Origin: Rhizobium phaseoli
GTDB lineage: Bacteria > Pseudomonadota > Alphaproteobacteria > Rhizobiales > Rhizobiaceae
Length of the DNA stretch: 64,000 bases
Direction: 5' to 3'
NCBI RefSeq assembly: GCF_010668805.1
Contig: NZ_WUFT01000007.1
Span: 186,001-250,000 of the forward strand
Below are positions 36,598 to 44,847 of this stretch, one piece after another (positions within the stretch are counted from its first letter, which is position 1; each line of letters starts with the position of its first letter). Position numbers and translations under genes: made by a program. The notes below the pieces were generated by a model, which saw nothing but the letters and a program-made list of their open reading frames with translations, ran no database searches and had not been told where the DNA came from.

Positions 36598-36671
36598 TGG
36601 GGAATAGTTCAATGGTAGAACGACGGACTCTGACTCCGTTAATCTTGGTTCGAGTCCAGGTTCCCCAGCCA
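36598..36671 (+). tRNA. tRNA-Gln (anticodon CTG)
   Basis: A 74-nt cloverleaf. The acceptor stem is TGGGGAA/TTCCCCA with G73 and an encoded CCA. The D arm is GTTC...GAAC. The anticodon arm is ACGGA-CTCTGAC-TCCGT with anticodon CTG. The T arm is CTTGG-TTCGAGT-CCAGG. The last 15 bases form one half of the 17-bp direct repeat that bounds the integrated island. Confidence 0.95.
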
Positions 36672-36673
36672 AT
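36657..36673 (+). repeat. attL: 17-bp core repeat in the tRNA-Gln 3' end
   Basis: Identical to 47996-48012. The base before (C versus A) and the base after (T versus C) differ, so the match is exactly 17 bp. It covers the T-arm 3' strand, acceptor 3' strand, discriminator and CCA of the tRNA. Confidence 0.88.
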
Positions 36674-36826
36674 TCTCCCTAAAACCCTCTAAATCCTTGA
36701 TTTTCCAGTCGTGCTGGATATCGTTTTGGCATCATTGGCGACCTGATGCCCGGAACTGTAGCCCACAGGTGATGCCCACGGTATTGAAACCGGAATCATC
36801 TCGGGCCAGCGAAGGCCGTCTGCATC

Positions 36827-37201
36827 ATGGCGATCCGCCACGAAGTCGAGAATCTTATCCGCCGCGGAAACATCTTCTATTGGCGAGCACGCGTCCCCAC
36901 GTGCTTCCTGAACTGCAAGTCAGGAAGCCGCCTTTCACTCAGTCTTCAGTGTTCCGATCATAAGAAGGCGAGGATCATTGCCCGGCAGCTCAACATGCGG
37001 CTCGCCGAAATGAAATTGAGACCGAAGGACCTGATGGGCGACAGGGAATTGCTTCAAAAATTGTTCGAGCATCTCCCTGACGGGATGCTTGAGAAGCTCG
37101 AGGACATCAGCTTGATTGCCAAGCGGGACGGCCGCGCTGGGCACGTCGCCGAGATGGAACTCGATCTCGAAGCAGAACCTTATGGCCGGCAATACACATG
37201 A
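36827..37201 (+). pseudogene. Tyrosine recombinase (phage-type integrase) N-terminal fragment
   Basis: A 124-residue protein matching only the N-terminal arm/SAM-like part of tyrosine recombinases with a DUF6538-type start: RHEVENLIRRGNIFYWRARV followed by RLSLSLQCSDHKKARIIARQ. No catalytic R-H-R-Y domain follows in any frame up to the next gene at 37349, so the gene is truncated. Full-length relatives are usually 400 residues or more. Its place next to the tRNA attL identifies it as the former integrase of the island. The 155 bases before it contain repeated TGATGCCC words that might be recombinase arm sites. Confidence 0.7.
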
Positions 37202-37348
37202 AAATGTCATAACTTTACAGTTAGTTACCGACAAATAAAGGCGCGCTGCTCTGTGATCTGTCAGGATCCAAAAGCGCCAGCCATTGGCGCACGAAAGCTG
37301 GCTGGGGACCCAGTTCCTTATCTGGAGGCGTCCTTGTTTGGCCGTGGT

Positions 37349-37999
37349 TCACTCGGCCGCCGCCTTCCGGCCTTCCCACTCCTGCGGCGTCAGCGTCTTG
37401 ATATCGAACTGGTCGCGCGTCCTGCTATAGGTATGGCCACCCATTCGACCGACGGCGTCCATCATCTGCTGGTCAATATGCAGGTTCGACGCATTGACCG
37501 CGTCGCTGCGAACGAAGACGCCCACGACCTCGCCGAGAATGATCTCGCGAGCCGGTCCGACCTGCAGCGTCGTGTGGCGACGGCATTCCAAGGCTGCAGG
37601 GGCTGCAAGGATTCGCGGACTGCAGACCATCTGTCCAGGAACGGTTGCGAGGCCGGCCTCCTCCATCTCGTCGACCTCGGGACCGAACTTGATAGCGCAG
37701 ACTTCCATCTGCTCGACGAGCGCATTGTCGCAAATGTGGACGGTGAACTCACCGGTCTCGCGAATGTTGCGGGCGGTATCCTTGAAGCGCATGTCGGCAT
37801 AGTTCTCCACGCCGATAGCGACGATGGCAGGATCATGTGTCAGGACGTTGAAGAAGCTGAAGGGCCCGGCGTTCGGCTGGCCGTCCTTGCTTACGGTCGT
37901 TACCAGCGCGATCGGGCGCGGGATCACGGTGCCGATCAGAATCTTGTAGCGCTCGCGTTCGTTGAGGCGGGAGAAATCGAAATGGGTGTGATCGTACAT
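37349..37999 (-). CDS. Flavin reductase-like (FMN-binding split barrel) protein
   Basis: A 216-residue flavoprotein of the flavin reductase-like domain family. Typical segments are RYKILIGTVIPRPIALVTTV, SKDGQPNAGPFSFFNVLTHD and ARNIRETGEFTVHICDNALV. Such proteins reduce flavin with NAD(P)H for a partner oxygenase, or simply bind FMN. No monooxygenase partner is encoded in the island. The ATG at 37997-37999 is 1 base after the stop of the M24 gene, so the two are translationally coupled. An upstream extension in the same frame lies inside the M24 gene and is rejected. Confidence 0.88.
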   Translation of the reverse strand: MYDHTHFDFSRLNERERYKILIGTVIPRPIALVTTVSKDGQPNAGPFSFFNVLTHDPAIVAIGVENYADMRFKDTARNIRETGEFTVHICDNALVEQMEVCAIKFGPEVDEMEEAGLATVPGQMVCSPRILAAPAALECRRHTTLQVGPAREIILGEVVGVFVRSDAVNASNLHIDQQMMDAVGRMGGHTYSRTRDQFDIKTLTPQEWEGRKAAAE

Positions 38000-38000
38000 A

Positions 38001-39425
38001 TCAGGCCTCGGCAGCGATGCGGTGGGTTTCAAGCGGGGTGTGGCGGGACAGGTTCTCGAACCCATCCTTGGTGACGACATACATGTCGCCGACATTACAG
38101 CCGGCCGACAGAGGCTCCAGCCATTGCGTATGGAGTACGAAGACCATTCCTTCTTCCATCCGGTCGTAATTGTGGGAGGAGATGTTGAAGCTGTTCTGCC
38201 CGCCGGCCATGCCGACCGAATGGCCGAGATTGGGGTTATGCGGCCCGTGGATCGCCGGGTAAAGGTGCATGAGTTTGCGACCCTGCGCCTCCCAGTCGAT
38301 GTTCTTCACGTATTGGCGCGGAATGAGGCGGGCGCTGCCGTCTTCCATCGGGGCCCAGTTGTAGGGCATGGTGCGCGCTTCGGGCGAGGCCAGCATGCCG
38401 CGCTCGATCATCGGCACGAAGGCCGCATTGTTGACGTCGCGCATCAGGGCGCCGGGGCGGATCAGCTTCTCGGCGCGCTTGACGCCCTCGGTGCAGGCAT
38501 CAAGCACCTCCTCCTGCCGCTTGTTGATTCCGCCGATCGCTATCATGCGCGCGGTCTGGGCGGTGTAGCCGCGATAGGTGACGTTGGAGACATAGAGATT
38601 GATCAGGTCGCCGGGCCGAACGACGTGGCCGTAGGGCTTGCCGCAGTGGGTGCCGAACTCGTTGATGCCGATCTGGTAACCATCTCCGGTCTCGCCGCCA
38701 TAGGAAAGCTGCGCCTGGGTGAAGGCTGCGTAGATTTCATGGTCCGTGACGCCGGGCTTGGCGACGTGATAGGCCGCTTGGGTGGCAATGCTGATGAGCT
38801 GGGCGGCAGCGCGGAACATGGTGATCTCGCGCGGCGAGCGGACCTTCTGCATCCGGTCGAGAATGGCATTGTCGGCAACGAACTTGGTCTTCGGCATGAA
38901 TTCGTCAAGCGCCGCCCAGAAGGTCAGCGACGTCCGGTCGCCGATGCGACCGATCTGAGTCTTCGCGAGCCCCATAGCGGCCAAGAGTTGGGCGCATTTC
39001 TCGGCGGTCTTGACGACGCTGTCGCCAGGACGGTCGGCATATTCACGGCCGATCGGGCCGATCTGCCAGATGTCCTCGACCAGCACCGGCTCGCCGCCCG
39101 GCGGCAGGAGCACAGACTGTGTGAAGAAGGAAAGCAGCGTCAGCGGCTTGTCGCTGTCAGACGGGATGATCAGAACGCCCTCGCGCATCCAGTCGCAGAT
39201 GTAGCGCAGGTAGTGATTCGATGTGTGGAACCAGCCGACGCCGCCAGTGTGGACGATCAGCGCATCATGCCCTGCCTCCACGGCCTGACGGCGGATGCGG
39301 CGCAGGCGGTCCTCGAACTCCTCGACCGGCAGCGGCAGGGGCGCATCGAAATCGAAGTCCGGCTGGAAATCGGCCAGCAGCGAGCCGACACGGTACGAGC
39401 CTGACTGGATTGCACGAGTGGGCAT
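38001..39425 (-). CDS. Creatinase-like M24 family hydrolase lacking metal aspartates
   Basis: A 474-residue pita-bread-fold protein. The N-terminal creatinase_N domain covers about residues 30-180 and the C-terminal M24 domain about 190-460. In metal-dependent M24 peptidases two Asp ligands lie in the strand pair after the GD turn. Here that segment reads RPGDLINLYVSNVTYRGYTA and has no matching aspartates, as in creatinase, which is metal-independent. Conserved His residues remain (INEFGTHCGKPYGHV; GHSVGMAGGQNSF), with a late Glu in the EEGMVFVLH segment. A role in hydrolysing a small C-N bonded compound is inferred. It is the first gene after a polyamine-type ABC importer on the same strand. 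Confidence 0.85.
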   Translation of the reverse strand: MPTRAIQSGSYRVGSLLADFQPDFDFDAPLPLPVEEFEDRLRRIRRQAVEAGHDALIVHTGGVGWFHTSNHYLRYICDWMREGVLIIPSDSDKPLTLLSFFTQSVLLPPGGEPVLVEDIWQIGPIGREYADRPGDSVVKTAEKCAQLLAAMGLAKTQIGRIGDRTSLTFWAALDEFMPKTKFVADNAILDRMQKVRSPREITMFRAAAQLISIATQAAYHVAKPGVTDHEIYAAFTQAQLSYGGETGDGYQIGINEFGTHCGKPYGHVVRPGDLINLYVSNVTYRGYTAQTARMIAIGGINKRQEEVLDACTEGVKRAEKLIRPGALMRDVNNAAFVPMIERGMLASPEARTMPYNWAPMEDGSARLIPRQYVKNIDWEAQGRKLMHLYPAIHGPHNPNLGHSVGMAGGQNSFNISSHNYDRMEEGMVFVLHTQWLEPLSAGCNVGDMYVVTKDGFENLSRHTPLETHRIAAEA

Positions 39426-39458
39426 GAGTGTTTCCTTCCAGATTATTCTTGAGTTTGG

Positions 39459-40292
39459 TCAGGCCTGGCGCGGCGCGAGAACGCGCCGGGCGACGAGCAT
39501 GACGATCAGGGTCAAGCCGATGAGGATGCCTGATATCGCAGCGACGCGGACGTCGAGCGATTCCTCGATCAACGCGAACATCCGGAGCGGCAGGACTGTC
39601 GTTTCGGCATCGGCGAGGAAGAGCGAGATCGAGACGTTGTCCAGCGACTGGATGAACACCAGAAACGCGCCGGCGAGAATGCCGGGCATCAGCAGCGGCA
39701 GCGTCACCCGGCGAAGCGTGGTGAACCAGGATGCGCCCATCACGGTCGATGCCTCGGCGAGCGAGGGATTGAGGCCCTGCGCGACGACGGAGGCGGCGCG
39801 GTACATCAGTGGCCCGAAGACGACGACATGGCCGGTCACGGTGAGCCAGAGCGACGGCTGGAACCCGACGAAGTTGGCGACGATCAGGGCCGCCAGACCG
39901 TACACGAGGCTCGGCAGGACGAGCGGCGACAGCAGCAGCGGTTCGATCGCACCGACCGTGCCCTTGCGCATCCGGCTCATGCCGATCGTGGCGGGCACTG
40001 CAAAGAGAAGCGAACCCAGAACCGCAAGGCCTGCGATCTTCAAGGAATTGAAGGCAGCCGCATGTTCCGTCGCCGAGCGGACGGGATCGAGGAGCGCCTC
40101 GTACCAGCGAAGCGAGAAGCCTTCGGGCGGGTATTTGAGCGTCTGGCCCGAGGTGAAGGACATTGTCAGGGCGATGACGATCGGCGCGACGAGATAGATC
40201 ACGGCGAAGGTGCCGAAACCGAAGACGAAGAGCTTGTAGAGCAGGCCGGGGATGGGATTTTCGCGCCTTTGATTAAGCTTGGGATTAGCCAT
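39459..40292 (-). CDS. ABC transporter permease, PotC-like
   Basis: A 277-residue inner-membrane permease of the spermidine/putrescine/iron(III) type with six helices. The EAA loop is SLAEASTVMGASWFTTLRRV, followed by TLPLLMPGILAGAFLVFIQS. The ATG at 40290-40292 overlaps the previous gene's stop by 8 bases; the frame extends to a TTG at 40301. It pairs with the permease encoded at 40285-41112. Confidence 0.92.
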   Translation of the reverse strand: MANPKLNQRRENPIPGLLYKLFVFGFGTFAVIYLVAPIVIALTMSFTSGQTLKYPPEGFSLRWYEALLDPVRSATEHAAAFNSLKIAGLAVLGSLLFAVPATIGMSRMRKGTVGAIEPLLLSPLVLPSLVYGLAALIVANFVGFQPSLWLTVTGHVVVFGPLMYRAASVVAQGLNPSLAEASTVMGASWFTTLRRVTLPLLMPGILAGAFLVFIQSLDNVSISLFLADAETTVLPLRMFALIEESLDVRVAAISGILIGLTLIVMLVARRVLAPRQA

Positions 40293-41112
40293 GGCCGACA
40301 AGCCTCCTGTGACGGGAAATCATGGTCATTGCAACGAGCAGGCAACCGGTGGAGAGCAGCAACACGACGGCGATCGCCGATGCCAGCGGCCAGTCGAACA
40401 AGGTACCGACCTCGCGATAGATCAGTTGCGGAACATAGACGTTGCGCGCGCCGCCGATGACGGCCTGCGTGACGAAGGAACTACTGGTGCTAGCAAACAC
40501 GAGGATCCAGCCGGCCAGCAAACCCGGCAGCATCAGTGGGATGAGTACGGTCACGAAGATCCGCCAGGGACCGGCACCGGAAACCTGCGCCGCTTCAGTA
40601 TATTGAATCGGCGTGCGCGACAGGATCGCGACCAGCGGCAGGATGATCAGCGGAAGGTCGATCTGGCACATGGCCATGACGAGACCGAGTTCGGTGAACA
40701 TCAGGGTCATCGGCCGGCCGATCAAACCAAGCCCGAGCAACGCCTCGCTGATCGGCCCCTGCCGCCCGAGAATGACGATCCAGGCAAAGGTCCGCACCAC
40801 GTTGCTGGTCAACATTGGAATGAGCGTCAGGAAAATGATGACCTGGCGCGCGGTCTTGCCGCTGTGCCAGTAGAGCAGCGCGATCGGTACGCCGAGCAGC
40901 GTGGTGGCGGCAACGGTTAATAGACCGAGCCGTGCCGTGTTGAGCAGGACGCGAAAATTGAACGCGTCCCCGAAGAACCTGAAGTAGTTGGCCAGCGTCG
41001 CCCCGCCCGGGCCTGTGAAGCTGAAACCGACGAGAACGGCGAGCGGCGTCGCAAAGAACGCCACCGACAGCAACAGCATCGGGATAACGTATGGAAAACC
41101 GCCCGCCTTCAT
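40285..41112 (-). CDS. ABC transporter permease, PotB-like
   Basis: A 275-residue permease with six helices and the EAA motif region YTEAAQVSGAGPWRIFVTVL followed by IPLMLPGLLAGWILVFASTS. It forms the importer channel together with the PotC-like protein. It starts 10 bases after the substrate-binding protein gene, in the order binding protein, PotB, PotC, hydrolase, flavin reductase. Confidence 0.92.
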   Translation of the reverse strand: MKAGGFPYVIPMLLLSVAFFATPLAVLVGFSFTGPGGATLANYFRFFGDAFNFRVLLNTARLGLLTVAATTLLGVPIALLYWHSGKTARQVIIFLTLIPMLTSNVVRTFAWIVILGRQGPISEALLGLGLIGRPMTLMFTELGLVMAMCQIDLPLIILPLVAILSRTPIQYTEAAQVSGAGPWRIFVTVLIPLMLPGLLAGWILVFASTSSSFVTQAVIGGARNVYVPQLIYREVGTLFDWPLASAIAVVLLLSTGCLLVAMTMISRHRRLVGHG

Positions 41113-41122
41113 CGTGCTCTCC

Positions 41123-42166
41123 TCAGCCTGCGACGAGAGCGTCGAACTGGCGGATCCAGTCGGCGCGGTTCTTGTTGATGGCGACCCAGTCCGGATAGAC
41201 CATGTTGCCGAGCTGCTCGCGCGTCACATAGGCCTTGATCTCGGGCGTGAGCGCGACATCCTTGTTGGTCGGGAACATTTCGGTCGGGGGCAGCTTCAGC
41301 TTGTCCTGGGCAGCCTTGGAGATGGCGGCATCCATATAGGCGTAGGCCGCATCGAGGTTCTTTGCGCCCTTGGTCAGGTGGATGTTGACCGGAGCCGCCG
41401 GCGCACCGGTCTCCGGCGCGACATACTCAGCCTTGAGACCCATCGACTTCAAGCGGGCGACATTGCCCGTCGAGCACATGAACACGGCGATTTCGCCCTG
41501 CTGGAACAGCGTCATCTGGTGGTTGGTACTGTCGACCACGCCCTTCAACTGTTCTGGATGCTCCTTGAACACCTTGAAGACGGCTTCCATGTCGTTGGGG
41601 CCGGAGCCGAAGATCTTCGCCATCTCCGTATAGGCCATGACGGCGGTGTTCGAGCCGAAGCCGGTCCAGGAGACGAGGCCGCTATAGGCCGGGTTTTCAA
41701 ACAGATCGCGGTAGCCCTTCGGGCGCGGAACGAGATCGGGGTTGTAGGCGATGCCATTGACTTCGATCGTCACGGTCGGACCGTATTCACCCTGGAAGGC
41801 CGGATCGAGCATGCCCCAGTTCTCCAGGCGGCTCGGGTCGATCTTCTGGATGATGTCGTTGTCGATGGCGACCGCCATCTGGCCCGGCGACATCAGCAGC
41901 GTGTCGTAGGGAGGGTTGCCGGGGCTTGCCATGACCTTGGCGAGCTGGTCCTGCGCCATGGAGGGGGCGATCGTCAGGCCGTAGCCGGCTTCCTTGACGA
42001 GCGGGGCGAGAACGCTGCGATAGCCGTCTTCCCAGTTGCCCGGAAAGGTCGCGGCGATCGCGGTTTCGCCTGCTGCCGCACGGGCAGCGAAGGGCACTGC
42101 GGAGGCTGCGGCGACGCCGGCAGCGAGAAGGCCGAAATGGCGGCGGGTCATTTTGAAGTCGTTCAT
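41123..42166 (-). CDS. ABC transporter substrate-binding protein, PotD-like
   Basis: A 347-residue periplasmic binding protein of the extracellular solute-binding family 1/13 (PotD/AfuA-like). The twin-arginine signal (MTRRHFGLLAAGVAAASAVP) ends near AARA (about residue 30). The mature protein shows TIEVNGIAYNPDLVPRPKGY and LFQQGEIAVFMCSTGNVARL. The ligand cannot be read from sequence; together with the creatinase-like hydrolase a small amine- or guanidine-type compound is a fair guess. Confidence 0.9.
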   Translation of the reverse strand: MNDFKMTRRHFGLLAAGVAAASAVPFAARAAAGETAIAATFPGNWEDGYRSVLAPLVKEAGYGLTIAPSMAQDQLAKVMASPGNPPYDTLLMSPGQMAVAIDNDIIQKIDPSRLENWGMLDPAFQGEYGPTVTIEVNGIAYNPDLVPRPKGYRDLFENPAYSGLVSWTGFGSNTAVMAYTEMAKIFGSGPNDMEAVFKVFKEHPEQLKGVVDSTNHQMTLFQQGEIAVFMCSTGNVARLKSMGLKAEYVAPETGAPAAPVNIHLTKGAKNLDAAYAYMDAAISKAAQDKLKLPPTEMFPTNKDVALTPEIKAYVTREQLGNMVYPDWVAINKNRADWIRQFDALVAG

Positions 42167-42223
42167 GCTGTCACCTCTGTTGGTTGTCTTTGTTCATTCA
42201 CGGGGGCATTCAACGGGGTTCAT

Positions 42224-43336
42224 TCACTGGATGCTTTCCGGTTCAGCCGGAAATACGTGACACCTGCGGGTGTCGATCTCTGCGAAAAGTTGTGCGCCGA
42301 TATCAGGAATGGCTGTGCCAGGACCGCGAACCTCGGAGACGCGCAGGCCCGTGCCGTCGTCGAGGACGAGATCGTGGATAAGCGTTGGTCCGAGCGGCAC
42401 GGAAACGGTGATGCGCGCGGCAAGCGCGTTCACACCCGGCTGCGTCATTAAACGAACCTCTTCGGGCCGGAACGTGATGGTGACATCCGAGCCCGTTGTG
42501 AAGCTCAGACGGCGCGGCAAGACGAGGCTTTCGCCGTTCTTCAGGGCGATCACAGTGCTGTCTTCGCCAAGCTCGGCAACTGTTCCATGAAGAACGTTGG
42601 TCTGTCCGATGAAGGTGTTGACGAACAGGGTTTTCGGCCTGTCATAGACGCCCATCGGCGTGTCGATCTGCTCGACATTACCCTTGTTCATCAGCACCAG
42701 CCGGCTGGCAAGGCTCTGGGCCTCTTCCTGATCATGGGTGACGATCAGGGTGGTGATGCCAAGCGTCTTCTGGAGATGGAGGAGTTCCACCTGAAGGTCG
42801 AAGCGCAGTGCCCGGTCGAGCGCGCCGAAGGGCTCGTCGAGGAGCAGGAGAGAAGGCCGCCCTGCAATGGCGCGGGCGACGGCGACACGCTGCTGCTGAC
42901 CGCCGGAGAGTTCGCGCGGCAGGCGGTTGCCGTAACCTTCAAGCCGGACGAGCGACAGCATCTCCGAAACGCGCGCCTTTCGTTCAGCGCGCGGCACCTT
43001 CTGGCAGGCAAGCGGATAGGCGATGTTTTCAGAGACGGTCAGATGCGGGAAAAGCGCATAGTTCTGGAATACCATGCCGATCCCGCGGGCGCGGGCCGAG
43101 ACATCGGCAAGATCGTCGTCGCCGAGCACGATCCTGCCCGCCTTCGGCTGGATGAGGCCAGCGATGGCCCTCAGCACCGTGGACTTACCGCAGCCGCTCG
43201 GCCCCAGAAGCGCGACGATCTCACCGGCCTCGATGTCGAAGGAAATGTCGCTGACGGCATTCTGCCCGCCATAGCTATGGGTAACGCCCCCAACACTGAG
43301 CCGCTTGCGATCGGTCGTCTTTGCGATGTCCAGCAT
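42224..43336 (-). CDS. ABC transporter ATP-binding protein, PotA-like
   Basis: A 370-residue ATPase. It has Walker A GPSGCGKST (about residues 44-52), the Q-loop in GMVFQNYALFPHLTVSENIA, signature LSGGQQQR, Walker B LLLLDEPFGALD and H-loop TLIVTHDQEEA. A C-terminal TOBE domain from about residue 240 (TNVLHGTVAELGEDSTVIAL) is typical of the PotA/MalK group. It heads the minus-strand operon of the island and is the only transporter ATPase in it, so it might also serve the divergent amino-acid-type permease, though that family normally uses a different ATPase class. Confidence 0.93.
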   Translation of the reverse strand: MLDIAKTTDRKRLSVGGVTHSYGGQNAVSDISFDIEAGEIVALLGPSGCGKSTVLRAIAGLIQPKAGRIVLGDDDLADVSARARGIGMVFQNYALFPHLTVSENIAYPLACQKVPRAERKARVSEMLSLVRLEGYGNRLPRELSGGQQQRVAVARAIAGRPSLLLLDEPFGALDRALRFDLQVELLHLQKTLGITTLIVTHDQEEAQSLASRLVLMNKGNVEQIDTPMGVYDRPKTLFVNTFIGQTNVLHGTVAELGEDSTVIALKNGESLVLPRRLSFTTGSDVTITFRPEEVRLMTQPGVNALAARITVSVPLGPTLIHDLVLDDGTGLRVSEVRGPGTAIPDIGAQLFAEIDTRRCHVFPAEPESIQ

Positions 43337-43486
43337 GTGGCTTCCCTGATCTTGCGTGGTAGCGAAGAGCGCTCCAACACCGGAGCATGTTCATGCAAAG
43401 GGAATTGCAAGGGACGTGCCAGATTCGGAGGTTGGCAAGCGGGATAAACTCAAGTATCTGATTGTGGGACCCTTTTTATGATTTAT

Positions 43487-43502
43487 AAAGTTTCGAAACT
43501 TT
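43487..43502. promoter_or_regulatory. Perfect 16-bp palindrome, candidate operator
   Basis: AAAGTTTCGAAACTTT reads the same on both strands. Part of it, TTCGAAACTTT, recurs at 43770-43780. Both lie in the divergent promoter region, one nearer each operon. This is a candidate binding site for the GntR protein encoded at 47086. Confidence 0.5.
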
Positions 43503-43740
43503 CTCATTATTATTTTACGACATTTATTCCGGATATTGATATGTCTAAACTTTTGCCAATAGGCTCGATGTTGTGCAGAATTCTGCCCATTTATAGACCG
43601 AACGCCTGGCGAATCCGGCGAGAAACAAGCAATTTCGCCAGATGCCTGCCAGCACGCAAAAGATAAGGATGAAGGCGAAGGCAAGACTTCAGGCAGTTTT
43701 CGCTCAGAAAACCGACGCAGGGATGATTTTTTAATCATTG

Positions 43741-43780
43741 TTATTTCGAACGGTTGTGCGAAATAATCTTCGAAACTTTA
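43741..43780. promoter_or_regulatory. Inverted repeat plus second TTCGAAACTTT site
   Basis: TTATTTCG (43741-43748) is inverted at 43759-43766 (CGAAATAA). Directly after it, CTTCGAAACTTTA at 43769-43781 repeats one half and centre of the 16-bp palindrome. The pair sits about 130 bases upstream of the binding-protein start at 43913. Confidence 0.4.
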
Positions 43781-43912
43781 TTCGGACAAATGCAGAGGAG
43801 ATTTTATTCGATCAGATTCAATTACTTGATGCCTTGAGGATAAAACTGGCACGGTGATTGCTTGGGTATTCCCTGAAAATTCACGCAGAGCAAAATCGAA
43901 AAAGGGGATCCC

Positions 43913-44842
43913 ATGAAAAACGTGCAGGCACTTCTGAAGACCGGCACCGCAACCGCCCTCGTCATCCTCATGTCACTCTCGGCCCATGCAGCGGAGAGCG
44001 CGGCCGAGAAGATGGAAGCGGCTGACGTCAGCAAGCTCCCAGGCGTGGTGCTGACCCAGAAGCTGGCGGATGGCCTTCCCGCTTCCATCAAGACATCGGG
44101 TGTATTGAAGATCGCAACGGATCTAACGCCGCCGATCAGCTTCCACGATGACGACGGCAAGCTTGTCGGCATCGATGCCGATCTCGCCGCAGCCCTCGGG
44201 GTCATCCTGGGGCTCAATGTCCAGATGACGGATGTCGGCGCCGGCGCCGCCATCGTTCCCGCGATCCTGTCCAAGCGCTTCGACATGACGATCTCCGGCA
44301 TCAACGACGATGTCGAATTGGAAAAGCAGGTCGATGTGATCGACTACATGTATGATGCCACCACGATCATGACGATCAAGGACAACCCGCTTGGCATCAA
44401 GAGCATGGAGGACCTCTGCGGCAAGAAGGTCGCCGTTCCGGTCGGCACCTTCCAGGGCAAGATGGTTGAGGCCGCCTCCGCGAAGTGCAAGACGCCGATC
44501 GACATCATGGCGATCCCGAAGATGCCCGACGTATTGCAGGCGGTCCGCACCGGGCGCGCCGACGCCACCGTCAACGGCTACGCGACCAGCGTCTACACGA
44601 CCGAACACCAGACCGGCAACGGCAAGGGCCTGCAGGCGCTTCCCGACATCCGTCTCGCCGTCGGTTATCTCGGCATACTGACCGCGAAGGACAATCCGGA
44701 GCTCCGCGACACCGTCGTCGCCGCCCTGCAGCAGATGGTCGACAGCGGCGCATACGAGACGATCATGAAGAAGTGGAGCCTCGGCCCGCTCGCCGTCAAG
44801 ACCGTCAAGGTCAACGACGCCGCCAGCATGCCCGCGGAGTGA
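43913..44842 (+). CDS. ABC transporter substrate-binding protein, polar amino acid type
   Basis: A 309-residue periplasmic binding protein of solute-binding family 3. The signal peptide ends SLSAHAA (about residue 26). Family marks are GVLKIATDLTPPISFHDDDG, KLVGIDADLAAALGVILGL, KRFDMTISGINDDVELEKQV and LCGKKVAVPVGTFQGKMVEA. It binds an amino-acid-like or opine-like ligand in the periplasm. AAAAAGGGGA precedes the ATG. It is the first gene of the plus-strand operon of the island, followed 5 bases later by its permease. Confidence 0.93.
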   Translation: MKNVQALLKTGTATALVILMSLSAHAAESAAEKMEAADVSKLPGVVLTQKLADGLPASIKTSGVLKIATDLTPPISFHDDDGKLVGIDADLAAALGVILGLNVQMTDVGAGAAIVPAILSKRFDMTISGINDDVELEKQVDVIDYMYDATTIMTIKDNPLGIKSMEDLCGKKVAVPVGTFQGKMVEAASAKCKTPIDIMAIPKMPDVLQAVRTGRADATVNGYATSVYTTEHQTGNGKGLQALPDIRLAVGYLGILTAKDNPELRDTVVAALQQMVDSGAYETIMKKWSLGPLAVKTVKVNDAASMPAE

Positions 44843-44847
44843 AGCTC

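Larger units (their letters stand above)
43337..43912. other. AT-rich divergent promoter region of the island
   Basis: This 576-base gap separates the minus-strand PotA-like operon from the plus-strand binding-protein operon. It is visibly richer in A and T than its surroundings, has no convincing gene, and carries a perfect 16-bp palindrome, a matching half site and an 8-bp inverted repeat (listed separately). It should hold both promoters and the operators of the island regulator. Confidence 0.6.

Noticed and set aside
38022..39404. Long plus-strand frame opposite the M24 hydrolase
   Set aside because: It is a shadow frame of low complexity. The minus-strand protein has a recognisable fold and operon position.
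40988..42451. Long plus-strand frame opposite the PotD- and PotB-like genes
   Set aside because: Same reasoning: it spans several real minus-strand genes and has no family features.
37349..43336. Island as an ectoine or creatine degradation locus
   Set aside because: The other enzymes expected for ectoine use (EutA, EutB, EutC, EutE types) or for creatine use (sarcosine oxidase or dehydrogenase, creatininase) are absent, so naming a substrate is not justified.
43391..43738. Minus-strand open frame in the island's AT-rich gap
   Set aside because: The translation resembles no family and it lies over the predicted promoter/operator region.
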